A stretch of 64,000 nucleotides of DNA from Flavobacteriaceae bacterium (GTDB lineage: Bacteria > Bacteroidota > Bacteroidia > Flavobacteriales > Flavobacteriaceae): positions 309,275-373,274 of the forward strand of contig NVXD01000001.1 in the NCBI GenBank assembly GCA_002746415.1, given 5' to 3'. Positions 1-8,027 of this stretch are shown piece by piece. Under the pieces are notes generated by a model. That model ran no database searches. It was not told the origin of the DNA and saw nothing but the letters and a program-made list of their open reading frames with translations. The translations under genes and the position numbers were made by a program. Within the stretch, counting starts at the first letter, position 1. Every line of letters starts with the position of its first letter.

Positions 1-2
1 AC

Positions 3-56
3 TTTCCACAAGCAAGGAAAAATTTTAGGCAATTAAGAGGGGATTTCATCAATTAG
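3..56 (+). CDS. possible C-terminal end of an upstream gene (partial)
   Basis: The first 54 bases read as 17 codons, FPQARKNFRQLRGDFIN, then TAG. The basic and aromatic composition fits the tail of a coiled or helical protein entering from the left. Another frame also gives a short tail (TFHKQGKILGN, stop at 34-36), so the frame is not certain. No product can be assigned. Confidence 0.3.
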   Translation, partial: FPQARKNFRQLRGDFIN

Positions 57-89
57 AATACATTCTAGCCTTTAAAAAAAGAAGGACTT

Positions 90-401
90 ATGATTATTTA
101 CAATGTAACCACAAACATCGAAGCTAGTGTTCATGAAAAATGGGTACTATGGATGAAAGAAACACATATTCCAGATGTCTTGGGCACGGGGAAGTTCACA
201 AATGCTAAAATGTGCAAAGTTTTAGTGGAAGAAGATATGGGTGGTGCAACTTATTCTGTTCAATATGCTGTTACAGACAGGAATACTTTGAATGCATATT
301 ATGCAGAAGATGCGGATAGGTTACAAGGGGAAGTAACAAAACATTTCCCCAACAAATTTGTATCTTTTAGAACCGAATTGGAAATTATTAGTGAACAATA
401 G
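90..401 (+). CDS. DUF4286 family protein
   Basis: This 103-residue soluble protein opens with [11 protein letters not shown] and resembles the DUF4286 family, a small ferredoxin-like-fold protein of unknown function widespread in Bacteroidota. It has no signal peptide or membrane segment. A purine-rich AGAAGGA stretch sits just before the ATG, which helps fix the start. It is immediately followed by rsmA (one base between stop and start), so the two are probably co-transcribed with mgtE. The family call comes from overall sequence resemblance and length; the biochemical role is unknown. Confidence 0.75.
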   Translation: MIIYNVTTNIEASVHEKWVLWMKETHIPDVLGTGKFTNAKMCKVLVEEDMGGATYSVQYAVTDRNTLNAYYAEDADRLQGEVTKHFPNKFVSFRTELEIISEQ

Positions 402-402
402 C

Positions 403-1272
403 ATGGCCAAAAAGAAAAAAAACAGTTCCTATAATTTTAAAAAAGGAAATAAAAAATGGCGGGATGACAGTCCTGTAAAAGCCAAAAAATATTTGGGGCA
501 ACATTTTTTGAAAGACGAAAAAATTGCCAAAGATATTGCGGATACGCTTTCTTTTAAAGGGTATAGAAATGTATTGGAAATTGGCCCAGGAACAGGAGTC
601 CTTACAAAATATTTATTGTTACATGATATAGATTTAGTAGCAATGGACCTGGATGAAGAATCCATCATTTATCTAAATCACAGTTTTTCATTAGAGCATC
701 CAGAAACCATGCATCGAAAAGGGACTTTTGAAGTGCTACAAGCGGATTTTTTAAAGCATGACCTTAGAGCTCTTTTTGGAGAGGATCAATTCGCTATAAC
801 CGGTAATTTTCCTTATAACATATCCACCCAAATAGTTTTTAGAATGCTGGAAATGAGAGAGCAGATTCCAGAGTTTTCCGGCATGTTTCAAAAAGAAGTG
901 GCGCAACGGATTTGCGAAAAAGAAGGCAGCAAGGTCTATGGTATTTTATCTGTATTTGTGCAGGCCTTTTATACCGCTGAATATTTATTTACAGTTGCAC
1001 CATCAGTCTTTAACCCTCCTCCAAAAGTGCACTCTGGAGTTCTAAGGTTAGTCAGAAAAGAAAATTACACTTTAGATTGTGATGAAAAGTTATTTTTTAA
1101 AGTAGTGAAAACTGGCTTCAACCAACGAAGAAAAACACTTCGCAATAGCTTAAAAACCTTTGCCTTATCTGATATTTTAAAAGAAGATACTATCTTTGAC
1201 CAGCGCCCAGAACAATTATCTGTTGCTGATTTTATTGCGCTGACTAAGAAGATAGGGCATGATACCGTTTAA
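403..1272 (+). CDS. rsmA: 16S rRNA (adenine1518-N6/adenine1519-N6)-dimethyltransferase
   Basis: This is KsgA/RsmA, which uses S-adenosylmethionine to dimethylate two adjacent adenines in the 3'-terminal hairpin of 16S rRNA during small-subunit maturation. In the 289-residue product the family signature GQHFL is at about 32-36, the SAM-binding loop EIGPGTG at about 59-65, and the catalytic N-F-P-Y motif at about 135-138 (NLPY in most homologues). A helical C-terminal domain follows. The first 28 residues are a Lys-rich extension ([18 protein letters not shown]). The frame is open upstream to 358, but the ATG at 403, directly after the DUF4286 stop, gives the normal N-terminus. Its 3' end overlaps mgtE by 14 bases. 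Confidence 0.96.
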   Translation: MAKKKKNSSYNFKKGNKKWRDDSPVKAKKYLGQHFLKDEKIAKDIADTLSFKGYRNVLEIGPGTGVLTKYLLLHDIDLVAMDLDEESIIYLNHSFSLEHPETMHRKGTFEVLQADFLKHDLRALFGEDQFAITGNFPYNISTQIVFRMLEMREQIPEFSGMFQKEVAQRICEKEGSKVYGILSVFVQAFYTAEYLFTVAPSVFNPPPKVHSGVLRLVRKENYTLDCDEKLFFKVVKTGFNQRRKTLRNSLKTFALSDILKEDTIFDQRPEQLSVADFIALTKKIGHDTV

Positions 1273-2611
1273 ACTAACAGACGAACTTGTTGCTGATATT
1301 GAACAGCACATTGAAAACCAAAAGGATAAGGAACTAACATCCTTTATGGAAGAGTTTCATTATGCTGATATTGCAGAAATAATTGATGAACTTAATGAGG
1401 ACAATGCTACCTATCTTATTAAACTTTTAGATAGTGAAAAGACATCCGATGTCCTTACCGAAGTAGATGATGACGTTCGTGAAGCCATTTTAAACAATCT
1501 CTCAGCCAAAGAAATTGCTGAAGAAATTGACGAACTGGATACCGATGATGCTGCTGATATCATTGGTGACCTGCCCAAAGAAATTGTACAGAAGGTCATC
1601 TCAGAAATTGAGGACAAAGAACATGCCAAGGATATTGTGGATTTGCTTAGGTATCCTGAAGATTCCGCAGGTGGAATCATGGCAAAAGAACTTGTCAAGG
1701 TCTATGAAAATTGGACAGTAACCAAGTGCGTTGGAGAAATGCGGGCGCAGGCAGAAAATGTGACTCGTGTACATTCCATCTATGTAGTCGATAATGATGA
1801 AAAACTTAAGGGGCGTCTTTCCCTAAAAGATCTATTAACCGTATCCACTGAAACCTATATCAAAGAAATTTATATCTCTAAGGTAGATGCCGTAAAAGTT
1901 ACCGAAGATGCTGAGGAAGTTGCCAAAATCATGTCCAAATATGATTTAGAGGCCATTCCGGTTGTTGATGAAATGGGAGCATTAGTTGGCCGTATTACTA
2001 TTGATGATATTGTGGATGTAATAAAAGAAGAAGCTGAGAAAGATTATCAATTGGCAGCGGGTATTTCACAGGATGTAGAAGCAGATGATACCATTTGGGA
2101 GTTAACAAGGGCCCGATTACCTTGGCTAATTCTAGGCCTTTTTGGTGGTGTTGGCGCAGCCGTTATCATGGGTAGCTTTGAAGAAATAATACGAGACCAC
2201 GCTATCCTTTTCCTGTTTACACCATTGATTGCGGCCATGGCTGGTAATGTTGGTGTGCAATCCAGTGCCATTATTGTACAAGGTCTAGCTAATGACGATT
2301 TAAAGGGTAGCATTAGCAACCGTTTGTGGAAAGAAATGCTATTAGCGCTTTTAAATGGACTCATTTTAGCAGCCATGTTATTGCTGTTCACATGGGCATG
2401 GAAGGGAAATTTTGCTACTGCTCTTGCAATTTCCACTTCATTAGTCGCTGTGATTGTTGTTGCTGGCGTTATTGGCACCTTTGTGCCCCTTTTTCTGAAT
2501 AAAAGAGATATAGACCCCGCAATTGCCACTGGTCCTTTTATAACAACCAGTAATGATATTTTTGGCATTCTAATCTACTTTTGGATTGCTAAATTGATAT
2601 TGGGAATTTAA
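1259..2611 (+). CDS. mgtE: MgtE-type magnesium transporter
   Basis: The 450-residue product has the MgtE order of domains: an acidic, helical N-domain (about 1-130), two CBS domains (about 135-255, with [12 protein letters not shown] at the start and [14 protein letters not shown] at the end), then about five membrane helices from residue 285 on. MgtE is a Mg2+-gated channel in the inner membrane: Mg2+ bound by the N and CBS domains closes the pore. The family pore signature is represented by [18 protein letters not shown], and a late helix contains the acidic RDIDPA stretch. The start overlaps the rsmA 3' end, so translation is probably coupled. Length and architecture are typical. Confidence 0.95.
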   Translation: MIPFKLTDELVADIEQHIENQKDKELTSFMEEFHYADIAEIIDELNEDNATYLIKLLDSEKTSDVLTEVDDDVREAILNNLSAKEIAEEIDELDTDDAADIIGDLPKEIVQKVISEIEDKEHAKDIVDLLRYPEDSAGGIMAKELVKVYENWTVTKCVGEMRAQAENVTRVHSIYVVDNDEKLKGRLSLKDLLTVSTETYIKEIYISKVDAVKVTEDAEEVAKIMSKYDLEAIPVVDEMGALVGRITIDDIVDVIKEEAEKDYQLAAGISQDVEADDTIWELTRARLPWLILGLFGGVGAAVIMGSFEEIIRDHAILFLFTPLIAAMAGNVGVQSSAIIVQGLANDDLKGSISNRLWKEMLLALLNGLILAAMLLLFTWAWKGNFATALAISTSLVAVIVVAGVIGTFVPLFLNKRDIDPAIATGPFITTSNDIFGILIYFWIAKLILGI

Positions 2612-2645
2612 ATTACGATTCCAAGAATGGAAATCCACTTGCTAA

Positions 2646-3317
2646 ATGAAAACAAATAAAAATTTCATTGATTTAAGTCATACCATAGAAGATGGTCTTA
2701 TCACCTACAAAGGACTCCCCGCCCCTATTATATGCGATTATTTAAGCAGAGAAAAATCAAAGGGATTTTATGGCGATGGTGAAACATTCCAAATAGGAAA
2801 AATTGAAATGGTTTCCAATACAGGCACCTACTTGGATTGTCCGTTTCACAGATATGAAAATGGAAAAGACCTTTCGGAAATTGGCCTTCATGCATTGGTT
2901 GATTTAGATGCACTATGCATAACTATTCCATTTGAAGAAAAAATAGAAATCACTGAAAAGGATTTAGAAGGTTATGAAATTAGGAATAAAGCGGTACTAA
3001 TCCATACGGGATGGGACAAACATTGGAACACTGACCAATATTTTGAAAACAACCCATTCCTAACTGCTGAGGCCGCTACCTATTTAAAAGACAACAATGT
3101 GAAATTGGTAGGTATAGATTCTCATAATATAGACGACACTCGTGGAAACAAACGCCCAGTGCACACCATTCTTTTAGGTGCGGAAATTTTAATTGTAGAA
3201 CATCTTTGCAATTTAGGGGCCTTACCACAAGAAGATTTTACATTTAGTGCCATTCCTCCCAAATTTAAGGGTGTGGGCACTTTTCCAGTTAGGGCAATGG
3301 CCAAATTAAAACTATAA
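2646..3317 (+). CDS. cyclase family protein (kynurenine formamidase-like fold)
   Basis: The 223-residue soluble protein belongs to the cyclase/KynB metal-dependent hydrolase superfamily. It opens with FIDLSHTIEDGLITYKG and carries the metal-site motif NTGTYLDCPFHRY at 58-70. The usual motif is HxGTHxDxxxH. Here the aspartate (64) and last histidine (68) are present, but the first His is Asn and the second is Tyr62. A later GIDSHNIDD stretch supplies other conserved positions. The substrate cannot be inferred; without the rest of a kynurenine pathway nearby, a KynB label would be unsafe. A cupin gene follows after 16 bases, suggesting a two-gene unit. Confidence 0.8.
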   Translation: MKTNKNFIDLSHTIEDGLITYKGLPAPIICDYLSREKSKGFYGDGETFQIGKIEMVSNTGTYLDCPFHRYENGKDLSEIGLHALVDLDALCITIPFEEKIEITEKDLEGYEIRNKAVLIHTGWDKHWNTDQYFENNPFLTAEAATYLKDNNVKLVGIDSHNIDDTRGNKRPVHTILLGAEILIVEHLCNLGALPQEDFTFSAIPPKFKGVGTFPVRAMAKLKL

Positions 3318-3333
3318 AAATTACATTAAGCTT

Positions 3334-3699
3334 ATGAAACCCATCAACCTAAAACAAAAACATGCCGAGTTTACCAAGCAATGGCATCCACATCAAATAG
3401 CAGTGGTAGATGATATGCAAGTATTATTGGCAAAGGTACAGGGAGAGTTTGTTTGGCACGCCCATGAACATGAGGACGAGCTTTTTCAAATCATAAAAGG
3501 CACGCTCTATATGCAATTCAGAGACCGTACAGAAATTGTTAAAGAAGGTGAAATTATTGTAGTTCCAAAAGGCGTAGAACATAATCCCAAGACCAAAAAT
3601 GGTGAAGAAGTGCAAGTGCTGCTGTTTGAAAAATTATCTACCGCACATACTGGAAATGTAAAGCACGAAAAAACACAGACTAACTATCCAAAAATATAA
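3334..3699 (+). CDS. cupin domain-containing protein
   Basis: A 121-residue single-domain cupin. The first cupin motif is WHAHEHEDELFQIIKG, giving metal ligands His42, His44 and a Glu at about 49; the second motif, VPKGVEHNP, supplies His83. Small cupins of this type bind a divalent metal and act as isomerases, dioxygenases or sugar/ligand-binding proteins, so the exact reaction stays open. It lies 16 bases after the cyclase-like gene and is probably co-transcribed with it. It has no signal peptide, so it should be cytoplasmic. Confidence 0.85.
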   Translation: MKPINLKQKHAEFTKQWHPHQIAVVDDMQVLLAKVQGEFVWHAHEHEDELFQIIKGTLYMQFRDRTEIVKEGEIIVVPKGVEHNPKTKNGEEVQVLLFEKLSTAHTGNVKHEKTQTNYPKI

Positions 3700-3791
3700 T
3701 TCCAAAAATTTATTATTCAGCGACTTAACAAGGAATCCCATCACACTAACAATAATACTTTTCTGCCCTCGCAGGAATGACAAGTACTTTA

Positions 3792-3799
3792 TATCTTTG
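3792..3799 (+). promoter_or_regulatory. -7 element abutting the hydroxyacid dehydrogenase start
   Basis: TATCTTTG matches the Bacteroidota -7 consensus TAnnTTTG exactly and ends four bases before the ATG at 3804. Transcription would begin on or very near the start codon, implying a leaderless or nearly leaderless mRNA. No clear TTG -33 element is seen at the usual distance. Confidence 0.6.
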
Positions 3800-3803
3800 C
3801 AAA

Positions 3804-4775
3804 ATGAAAGTTCTCCATTTAGATACCAATCACCCATTAATTATAGAACAGTTTACTGAATTTGGTTTTGATAATCATGAAGATTATACCTCAAATAAAG
3901 AAGAAGTTGAAGCCAAAATACATGAATATGATGGCGTTATCATTCGCAGCCGTTTTACGCTTGATAAAACTTTTTTAGATAAGGCCATTAACCTAAAATT
4001 TATTGGTCGTCTTGGTGCTGGATTGGAAAATATTGATACCCTTCATGCCAAACTAAAAAACATTTTTCTGGCTTCAGCTCCTGAGGGAAATCGCAACGCT
4101 GTTGGCGAACATACCTTAGGCATGTTGCTTTCTCTTTTCAACAAATTGAACATAGCGGATAAAGAAGTTCGATCTGGAAAGTGGAATCGTGAGGGCAACC
4201 GGGGCATTGAATTAGATGATAAAACAGTGGGGATTATTGGGTATGGTAATATGGGAAAAGCTTTTGCCAAAAAACTTCGTGGTTTTGATGTAGATGTTAT
4301 CTGCTATGATATTCTTGGTGGTGTGGGTGATGAAAATGCAAGACAAGTAGGTATTATGGAATTTCAACAAAAAGTAGATGTAGTAAGTCTTCACATTCCG
4401 CAAACAGCACTAACAAATGGAATGGTACATTCAGATTTTATCAATGCATTTCACAAGCCTTTTTGGTTATTAAATACTGCCCGTGGCACTGCCGTAATTA
4501 CTCAAGATTTAGTGGTCGCGCTAGAATCAGGTAAAATATTAGGCGCGGGTTTGGATGTGTTGGAATATGAAAAAAAATCCTTTGAAAATCTTTTTAAACC
4601 TACCGCCGGATCGGGTGAAGGTGAAAAGCCTTCAAATAATATGCCTAAAGCCTTCCAATACCTAACTCAGGCAGAGAATGTACTTTTAACGCCACATGTC
4701 GCTGGATGGACCGAGGAAAGCAAAATAAAACTGGCGCAAACCATTGTGGACAAGATTAAAGCCAAATTTTGCTAA
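3804..4775 (+). CDS. NAD-dependent D-2-hydroxyacid dehydrogenase (SerA-like)
   Basis: The 323-residue product has the two-domain fold of D-2-hydroxyacid dehydrogenases. The Rossmann loop is GIIGYGNMGKAF (glycines at about 146-151). The catalytic Arg lies in LNTARGTAV, and the His in LTPHVAGWTEES near residue 300. Members reduce 2-keto acids or oxidise D-2-hydroxyacids, including 3-phosphoglycerate in serine synthesis. The C-terminal ACT domain of long SerA is absent, so phosphoglycerate dehydrogenase activity is possible but unproven. The frame is open from 3777, but ATG 3804 is better because the -7 element at 3792-3799 lies inside the extra codons. Confidence 0.88.
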   Translation: MKVLHLDTNHPLIIEQFTEFGFDNHEDYTSNKEEVEAKIHEYDGVIIRSRFTLDKTFLDKAINLKFIGRLGAGLENIDTLHAKLKNIFLASAPEGNRNAVGEHTLGMLLSLFNKLNIADKEVRSGKWNREGNRGIELDDKTVGIIGYGNMGKAFAKKLRGFDVDVICYDILGGVGDENARQVGIMEFQQKVDVVSLHIPQTALTNGMVHSDFINAFHKPFWLLNTARGTAVITQDLVVALESGKILGAGLDVLEYEKKSFENLFKPTAGSGEGEKPSNNMPKAFQYLTQAENVLLTPHVAGWTEESKIKLAQTIVDKIKAKFC

Positions 4776-4783
4776 TTTAGCAT

Positions 4784-5200
4784 GTGAGGAAAACAATTCT
4801 AATTTTTTCAGCTTTAATCATTGCCTTGCTTATACTATTTCAATTAAGCAAATATTCCTATGCCTCAGGTGATACTTCCAACGAAATTTTTATTGCAATT
4901 ATTGCTATTGCCTTTTTCATCATTGGGATATACCTCAACAAAAAAAGTCTGCATAAAAAACAGCTTTTCAAAAATGAAATAGACCATCAAAAAATTAAGG
5001 ATTTAGGCATAAGCACAAGAGAATATGAAGTTTTGATGAAAATTTCAGAAGGGCTGTCTAACAAAGAAATTGCAGATGTCCTTTTTATTTCTGAAAGCAC
5101 TATAAAAACCCATGTCTCCAACATTTTAGTAAAATTGGACGCCAAGCGTAGAACACAGGCCATACAGAAGGCTAAAGCGCTTCAAATCATATCATTTTAA
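4784..5200 (+). CDS. membrane-anchored LuxR-type helix-turn-helix regulator
   Basis: The 138-residue protein begins with a GTG codon; the overlapping ATG at 4782 runs straight into TGA. Two hydrophobic helices (about 4-20 and 33-51) precede a short basic linker and a C-terminal LuxR/GerE DNA-binding domain (about 75-135) with the recognition region SNKEIADVLFISESTIKTH. There is no receiver domain. The DNA-binding domain should therefore face the cytoplasm, tethered to the inner membrane. A hairpin follows, then a gene for a DUF4199 membrane protein, a plausible partner or target. Function is inferred only from architecture. Confidence 0.82.
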   Translation: MRKTILIFSALIIALLILFQLSKYSYASGDTSNEIFIAIIAIAFFIIGIYLNKKSLHKKQLFKNEIDHQKIKDLGISTREYEVLMKISEGLSNKEIADVLFISESTIKTHVSNILVKLDAKRRTQAIQKAKALQIISF

Positions 5201-5244
5201 GATCTGAAATCTTAAATGGCAGTATTTTGGTACTTTAGTATGAG

Positions 5245-5272
5245 ATAGCCTTCTCCCTTCAAGGCTATTTTT
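5245..5272 (+). terminator. rho-independent terminator after the LuxR-type regulator
   Basis: Stem ATAGCCTT (5245-5252) pairs with AAGGCTAT (5261-5268) across an eight-base loop, followed by a T run. A second weaker hairpin (TTTAAGAT/ATCTTAAA) overlaps the stop codon of the preceding gene at about 5196-5216. Confidence 0.7.
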
Positions 5273-5297
5273 GGGCAAACTATAAAATTACAAAAAA

Positions 5298-5804
5298 ATG
5301 AAAAAAACAGTTTTTCGCTACGGCAGCTACGGCGCAATTGTAATCAGTGTCTTATTTATTCTAGGTTGGTTTATAGGAGAATCCTTTGATTTTTCTACGC
5401 AAGAAATAATTGGGTATGTTTCCATGATTGTTTCCTTGTCTTTTGTTTATTTTGGAATAAAGCATTTTAGGGATAAAGAAAACAATGGGAAAGTTACTTT
5501 GGGAAAGGCCCTACTAATAGGCGTACTTATAAGTTTAATTACAGCATTGGCTTTTGGGATGATTGATGTGATTTATATTAAATATTTAAATCCAGATTTC
5601 ATGACAGAATACTACGAGCATGCTATTGAACAAATGAGAACTACCTTGTCGGCTGAGGCGTTTAAAATAAAACTAGCGGAACTGGAAGCGGAAAAAGAAC
5701 TTTTCTCTAGTCTTACAGTTAGCTTTCTCCTTATGTCCTTTACCGTTTTCATTATCGGTTTTATCATTTCATTACTTTCAGCTTTTATATTACAGCGTAA
5801 ATAA
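5298..5804 (+). CDS. DUF4199 family membrane protein
   Basis: The 168-residue protein has four predicted membrane helices (about 9-27, 37-54, 70-93 and 140-165) and a helical, charged segment of about 40 residues before the last helix. This layout matches DUF4199, an inner-membrane family of unknown function common in Bacteroidota. It follows the LuxR-type membrane regulator by about 100 bases, with a terminator between them, and precedes DUF1801 by 7 bases. No catalytic motif is visible. Confidence 0.78.
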   Translation: MKKTVFRYGSYGAIVISVLFILGWFIGESFDFSTQEIIGYVSMIVSLSFVYFGIKHFRDKENNGKVTLGKALLIGVLISLITALAFGMIDVIYIKYLNPDFMTEYYEHAIEQMRTTLSAEAFKIKLAELEAEKELFSSLTVSFLLMSFTVFIIGFIISLLSAFILQRK

Positions 5805-5811
5805 TTTCTTT

Positions 5812-6267
5812 ATGACATCAGATGCCAAAACACCAGATGAATATGTTGCCAAACTTCCGTACGAACGAAAGACAGTTATATCTAAATTAAGAGATATTAT
5901 AAGAACGAATCTCCCTAAAGGGTTTGAGGAATGCATCAGCTATAAAATGATTGGGTTTGTGGTTCCCCACGCTATCTTTCCTGCTGGATATCATGTTGAC
6001 CCTAAATTACCCTTACCCTTTATTAATATTGCATCACAGAAAAATTTTGTTGCACTATACCACTCGGGCATATACGCAGACAGAAAATTATTTCATTGGT
6101 TCACGTCAGAATATCCAAAACATTGCAAACGAAAATTAAATATGGGGAAAAGTTGTGTACGTTTTAAATACTTGGATGATATCCCCTATGAATTGATTAA
6201 AGAGCTATGTACAAAAATGACGCCTGAAGATTGGGTTAAACTTTATGAGAAAAGATTAAAAAAATGA
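5812..6267 (+). CDS. DUF1801 domain-containing protein
   Basis: This 151-residue soluble protein matches the DUF1801 (YdhG/YjbR-like) family, recognisable from TPDEYVAKLPYERK, the central ECISYKMIGF segment and FINIASQKNFVALYH. Members are small alpha/beta proteins of unknown function. The gene lies 7 bases after the DUF4199 gene and overlaps the VOC gene by 4 bases (ATGA), pointing to one transcript for all three. There is no export signal. Confidence 0.85.
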   Translation: MTSDAKTPDEYVAKLPYERKTVISKLRDIIRTNLPKGFEECISYKMIGFVVPHAIFPAGYHVDPKLPLPFINIASQKNFVALYHSGIYADRKLFHWFTSEYPKHCKRKLNMGKSCVRFKYLDDIPYELIKELCTKMTPEDWVKLYEKRLKK

Positions 6268-6650
6268 AGAATAGAGTAACAGGATTGGGCGGGTTTTTCT
6301 TTAAAACCAAAGACCCCAATAAAGTAAAAGATTGGTACAAAAACCATTTGGGATTCCATACAGATTCATATGGATGCACCTTTTGGTGGAAAGATAAAGA
6401 GGGAAAGGATTGCTCTACACAATGGAGCCCTATGAAGGATGACACTACCTATTTTAAGCCCTCTGAAAAACAATTTATGATGAACTTTAGGGTAGAGAAT
6501 CTGGTAGAGTTATTGAAAGTACTTAAGAAAGAGGGAGTAACTATTGTTGGTAAAATGGAAGAGTATGATTATGGAAAGTTTGGATGGGTCCTGGATCCAG
6601 AAGGCAATAAAATAGAACTTTGGGAGCCAATTGATAAAGCATTTCTTTAA
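6264..6650 (+). CDS. VOC family (glyoxalase/bleomycin-resistance-like) protein
   Basis: The 128-residue protein contains a single VOC domain. The beta-alpha-beta start is GLGGFFFKTKDPNKVKDWYKNHLG, here seen as two shorter pieces around residues 7-30, and it ends with the typical WVLDPEGNKIELWEP (near 108-122), where the Glu of IELW is the usual metal ligand. VOC proteins cover glyoxalases, dioxygenases and antibiotic-binding proteins; the substrate cannot be told. The ATG overlaps the DUF1801 stop by four bases. Confidence 0.88.
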   Translation: MKNRVTGLGGFFFKTKDPNKVKDWYKNHLGFHTDSYGCTFWWKDKEGKDCSTQWSPMKDDTTYFKPSEKQFMMNFRVENLVELLKVLKKEGVTIVGKMEEYDYGKFGWVLDPEGNKIELWEPIDKAFL

Positions 6651-6702
6651 AACTGAAATAATTACTACATTGTAGGTAATTATTAACCAACAGATAAACA
6701 CT

Positions 6703-7095
6703 ATGTCAGACGAAGAAAAAGATTTAGGAGATAAAGCCAAAGAAGCGGCCAGTGATTTTGCCGGAGAGGCAAAGGAGACCGCCAAGGAATTTACTGAAAG
6801 CGCAAAAGAAACTTTTAACAATGCCACAGGGGATAATAAAAAGGTGTTGGCTGGGATTTTAGCTATTATTTTAGGCTCTCTTGGGGTTCATAAATTCATT
6901 TTAGGATATCAAAAAGAAGGGTTTATTTTATTAGGTATTTCAATAGCTGCCTATATATTATCATGTGTTGCAATTGGGTTGTTATTTATTTGGATTCCTA
7001 GTATAATTGGTTTAATTGAAGGTATCATTTACCTCACAAAATCGGACGAGGAATTTTATAACACTTACCAAGTGGGTAAAAAACCTTGGTTCTAA
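6703..7095 (+). CDS. TM2 domain-containing protein with LEA-like acidic N-terminus
   Basis: The 130-residue product has two parts. Residues 1-45 are highly charged and Ala/Lys/Glu rich with recurring AKEA/AKET units, resembling late-embryogenesis-abundant-type amphipathic repeats. Residues 46-125 are a TM2 domain: KKVLAGILAIILGSLGVHKF starts the first helix, a short turn YQKEG follows, and a second pair of hydrophobic stretches ends in SIIGLIEGIIYL. TM2 proteins are small membrane proteins of unclear function. It is followed at once by a strong terminator, so it is probably monocistronic. Confidence 0.82.
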   Translation: MSDEEKDLGDKAKEAASDFAGEAKETAKEFTESAKETFNNATGDNKKVLAGILAIILGSLGVHKFILGYQKEGFILLGISIAAYILSCVAIGLLFIWIPSIIGLIEGIIYLTKSDEEFYNTYQVGKKPWF

Positions 7096-7102
7096 AAAAT
7101 AT

Positions 7103-7137
7103 AAAAAAGTCAGATTTTTATGGTCTGACTTTTTTTA
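7103..7137 (+). terminator. strong rho-independent terminator after the TM2 gene
   Basis: A 12-bp perfect stem, AAAAAAGTCAGA (7103-7114) with TCTGACTTTTTT (7124-7135), encloses a nine-base loop, and the 3' arm runs into further T residues. It separates the TM2 gene from the arsenic-type cluster. Confidence 0.85.
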
Positions 7138-7147
7138 TATTAGTTAT

Positions 7148-7165
7148 TATCGTAATATTGCAATA
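7148..7165 (+). promoter_or_regulatory. ArsR-type operator upstream of arsR
   Basis: TATCGTAATATTGCAATA is an imperfect 18-bp palindrome centred on AATATT, ending 12 bases before the arsR ATG. The layout (TAT-G-AATATT-C-ATA) is what an ArsR/SmtB winged-helix dimer recognises, and its position supports autorepression of the downstream cluster. A shorter perfect palindrome, ATATTGCAATAT, is nested at 7155-7166. The binding assignment is inferred from position and symmetry. Confidence 0.6.
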
Positions 7166-7177
7166 TATAAATATGAA

Positions 7178-7501
7178 ATGGGAATCACTAAGACTCAGAT
7201 TTTTAATGAAAAGCAAAATAAGCTGGCCACTATATTAAAAGTATTGGCGCATCCGGCTAGGATTGCAATTCTGGAATACATAAGCAAGCAGAAAGCTTGT
7301 ATATGTAACGACATTGTTGCGGAAATTGGCTTGGCACAGCCAACTATTTCTCAACACCTAAAAGAACTGAAAAATATAGATTTAATCAGCGGTGAAATTG
7401 AAGGAAAAAAAGTGTGTTACTGTATCAACTTAAAAAAATGGAAAGAAATTCAGCAACTCCTAAACTCTTTTTTCGTCAGTACCCATTCCAATTGTTGTTA
7501 A
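7178..7501 (+). CDS. arsR: ArsR/SmtB family metalloregulator
   Basis: A 107-residue winged-helix repressor. The core reads LKVLAHPARIAILEYIS, then the alpha-3 segment with KACICNDIV, a Cys-x-Cys pair in the position that binds As(III) in classical ArsR, and the recognition helix AQPTISQHLKEL. The protein ends in SNCC, a second Cys pair. It should derepress the cluster when arsenite or antimonite is bound. The frame is open from 7016, but that part overlaps the TM2 gene and a terminator; the ATG at 7178, right after the palindromic operator, is the sensible start. Confidence 0.88.
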   Translation: MGITKTQIFNEKQNKLATILKVLAHPARIAILEYISKQKACICNDIVAEIGLAQPTISQHLKELKNIDLISGEIEGKKVCYCINLKKWKEIQQLLNSFFVSTHSNCC

Positions 7502-7516
7502 TTAAATACATAAAAT

Positions 7517-8005
7517 ATGAAAACACAAGAATTTTTAAACATCCTAAAAGAGCATCAAAATAAAAGTCTTCTTTTTGAATATAGCACTGGCAAATTTGTT
7601 GGCGCCAACTATCATATAACAGAAGTAAAAAACATCGCTATAGAATCTGTTGATTGTGGTGCAGGAACAGACGCTTGGAAAGAAACCATCATCCAACTTT
7701 GGGAAAGTCCAAAGGAAAAGGACAAAAGAACGTATCTGTTGGTTGATAAAGCACTTGGAATTCTTAACAAAGTAAACCAGATGAGGCCTTTGGAGAAAGA
7801 AGCGGAAGTAAAATTTGAATATAGCAATCCAAAGTTTCATACAGCGCAACTATTTGTTAATGATTATGCTCTAGACAGTGATAACTTGATTATAAAATTG
7901 GCCATTGAAAAAACAGATTGTAAGGCTAAAGGCAGTTGTGGTGTTGCAGAACCTGCTGCAATTGAAGAAGAAGCTTGTTGTGCACCAGGTGGTGGCTGTT
8001 GCTAA
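7517..8005 (+). CDS. DUF6428 family protein, Cys-rich tail (arsenic cluster)
   Basis: The 162-residue soluble protein resembles DUF6428, a family found next to ArsR regulators in Bacteroidota. The N-terminal part (1-130) is an alpha/beta domain with no recognised catalytic motif, containing DCGAGTDAWKET. The end is striking: Cys residues in TDCKAKGSCG and then EEACCAPGGGCC, five of them in two closely spaced pairs plus one, a likely soft-metal or As(III) binding tail. It follows arsR by 15 bases and is surely in the same transcript. Biochemical role unknown; a chaperone or sensor of arsenic is an inference. Confidence 0.75.
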   Translation: MKTQEFLNILKEHQNKSLLFEYSTGKFVGANYHITEVKNIAIESVDCGAGTDAWKETIIQLWESPKEKDKRTYLLVDKALGILNKVNQMRPLEKEAEVKFEYSNPKFHTAQLFVNDYALDSDNLIIKLAIEKTDCKAKGSCGVAEPAAIEEEACCAPGGGCC

Positions 8006-8027
8006 TATAACTTGACAAACATAACTC

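Noticed and set aside
2047..2568. 173-residue antisense frame opposite mgtE
   Set aside because: It mirrors the membrane part of mgtE, has no family signature and no promoter or ribosome-binding signal.
7016..7177. Extended N-terminus of ArsR
   Set aside because: It overlaps the TM2 gene and a strong terminator; the protein family starts at the ATG at 7178.
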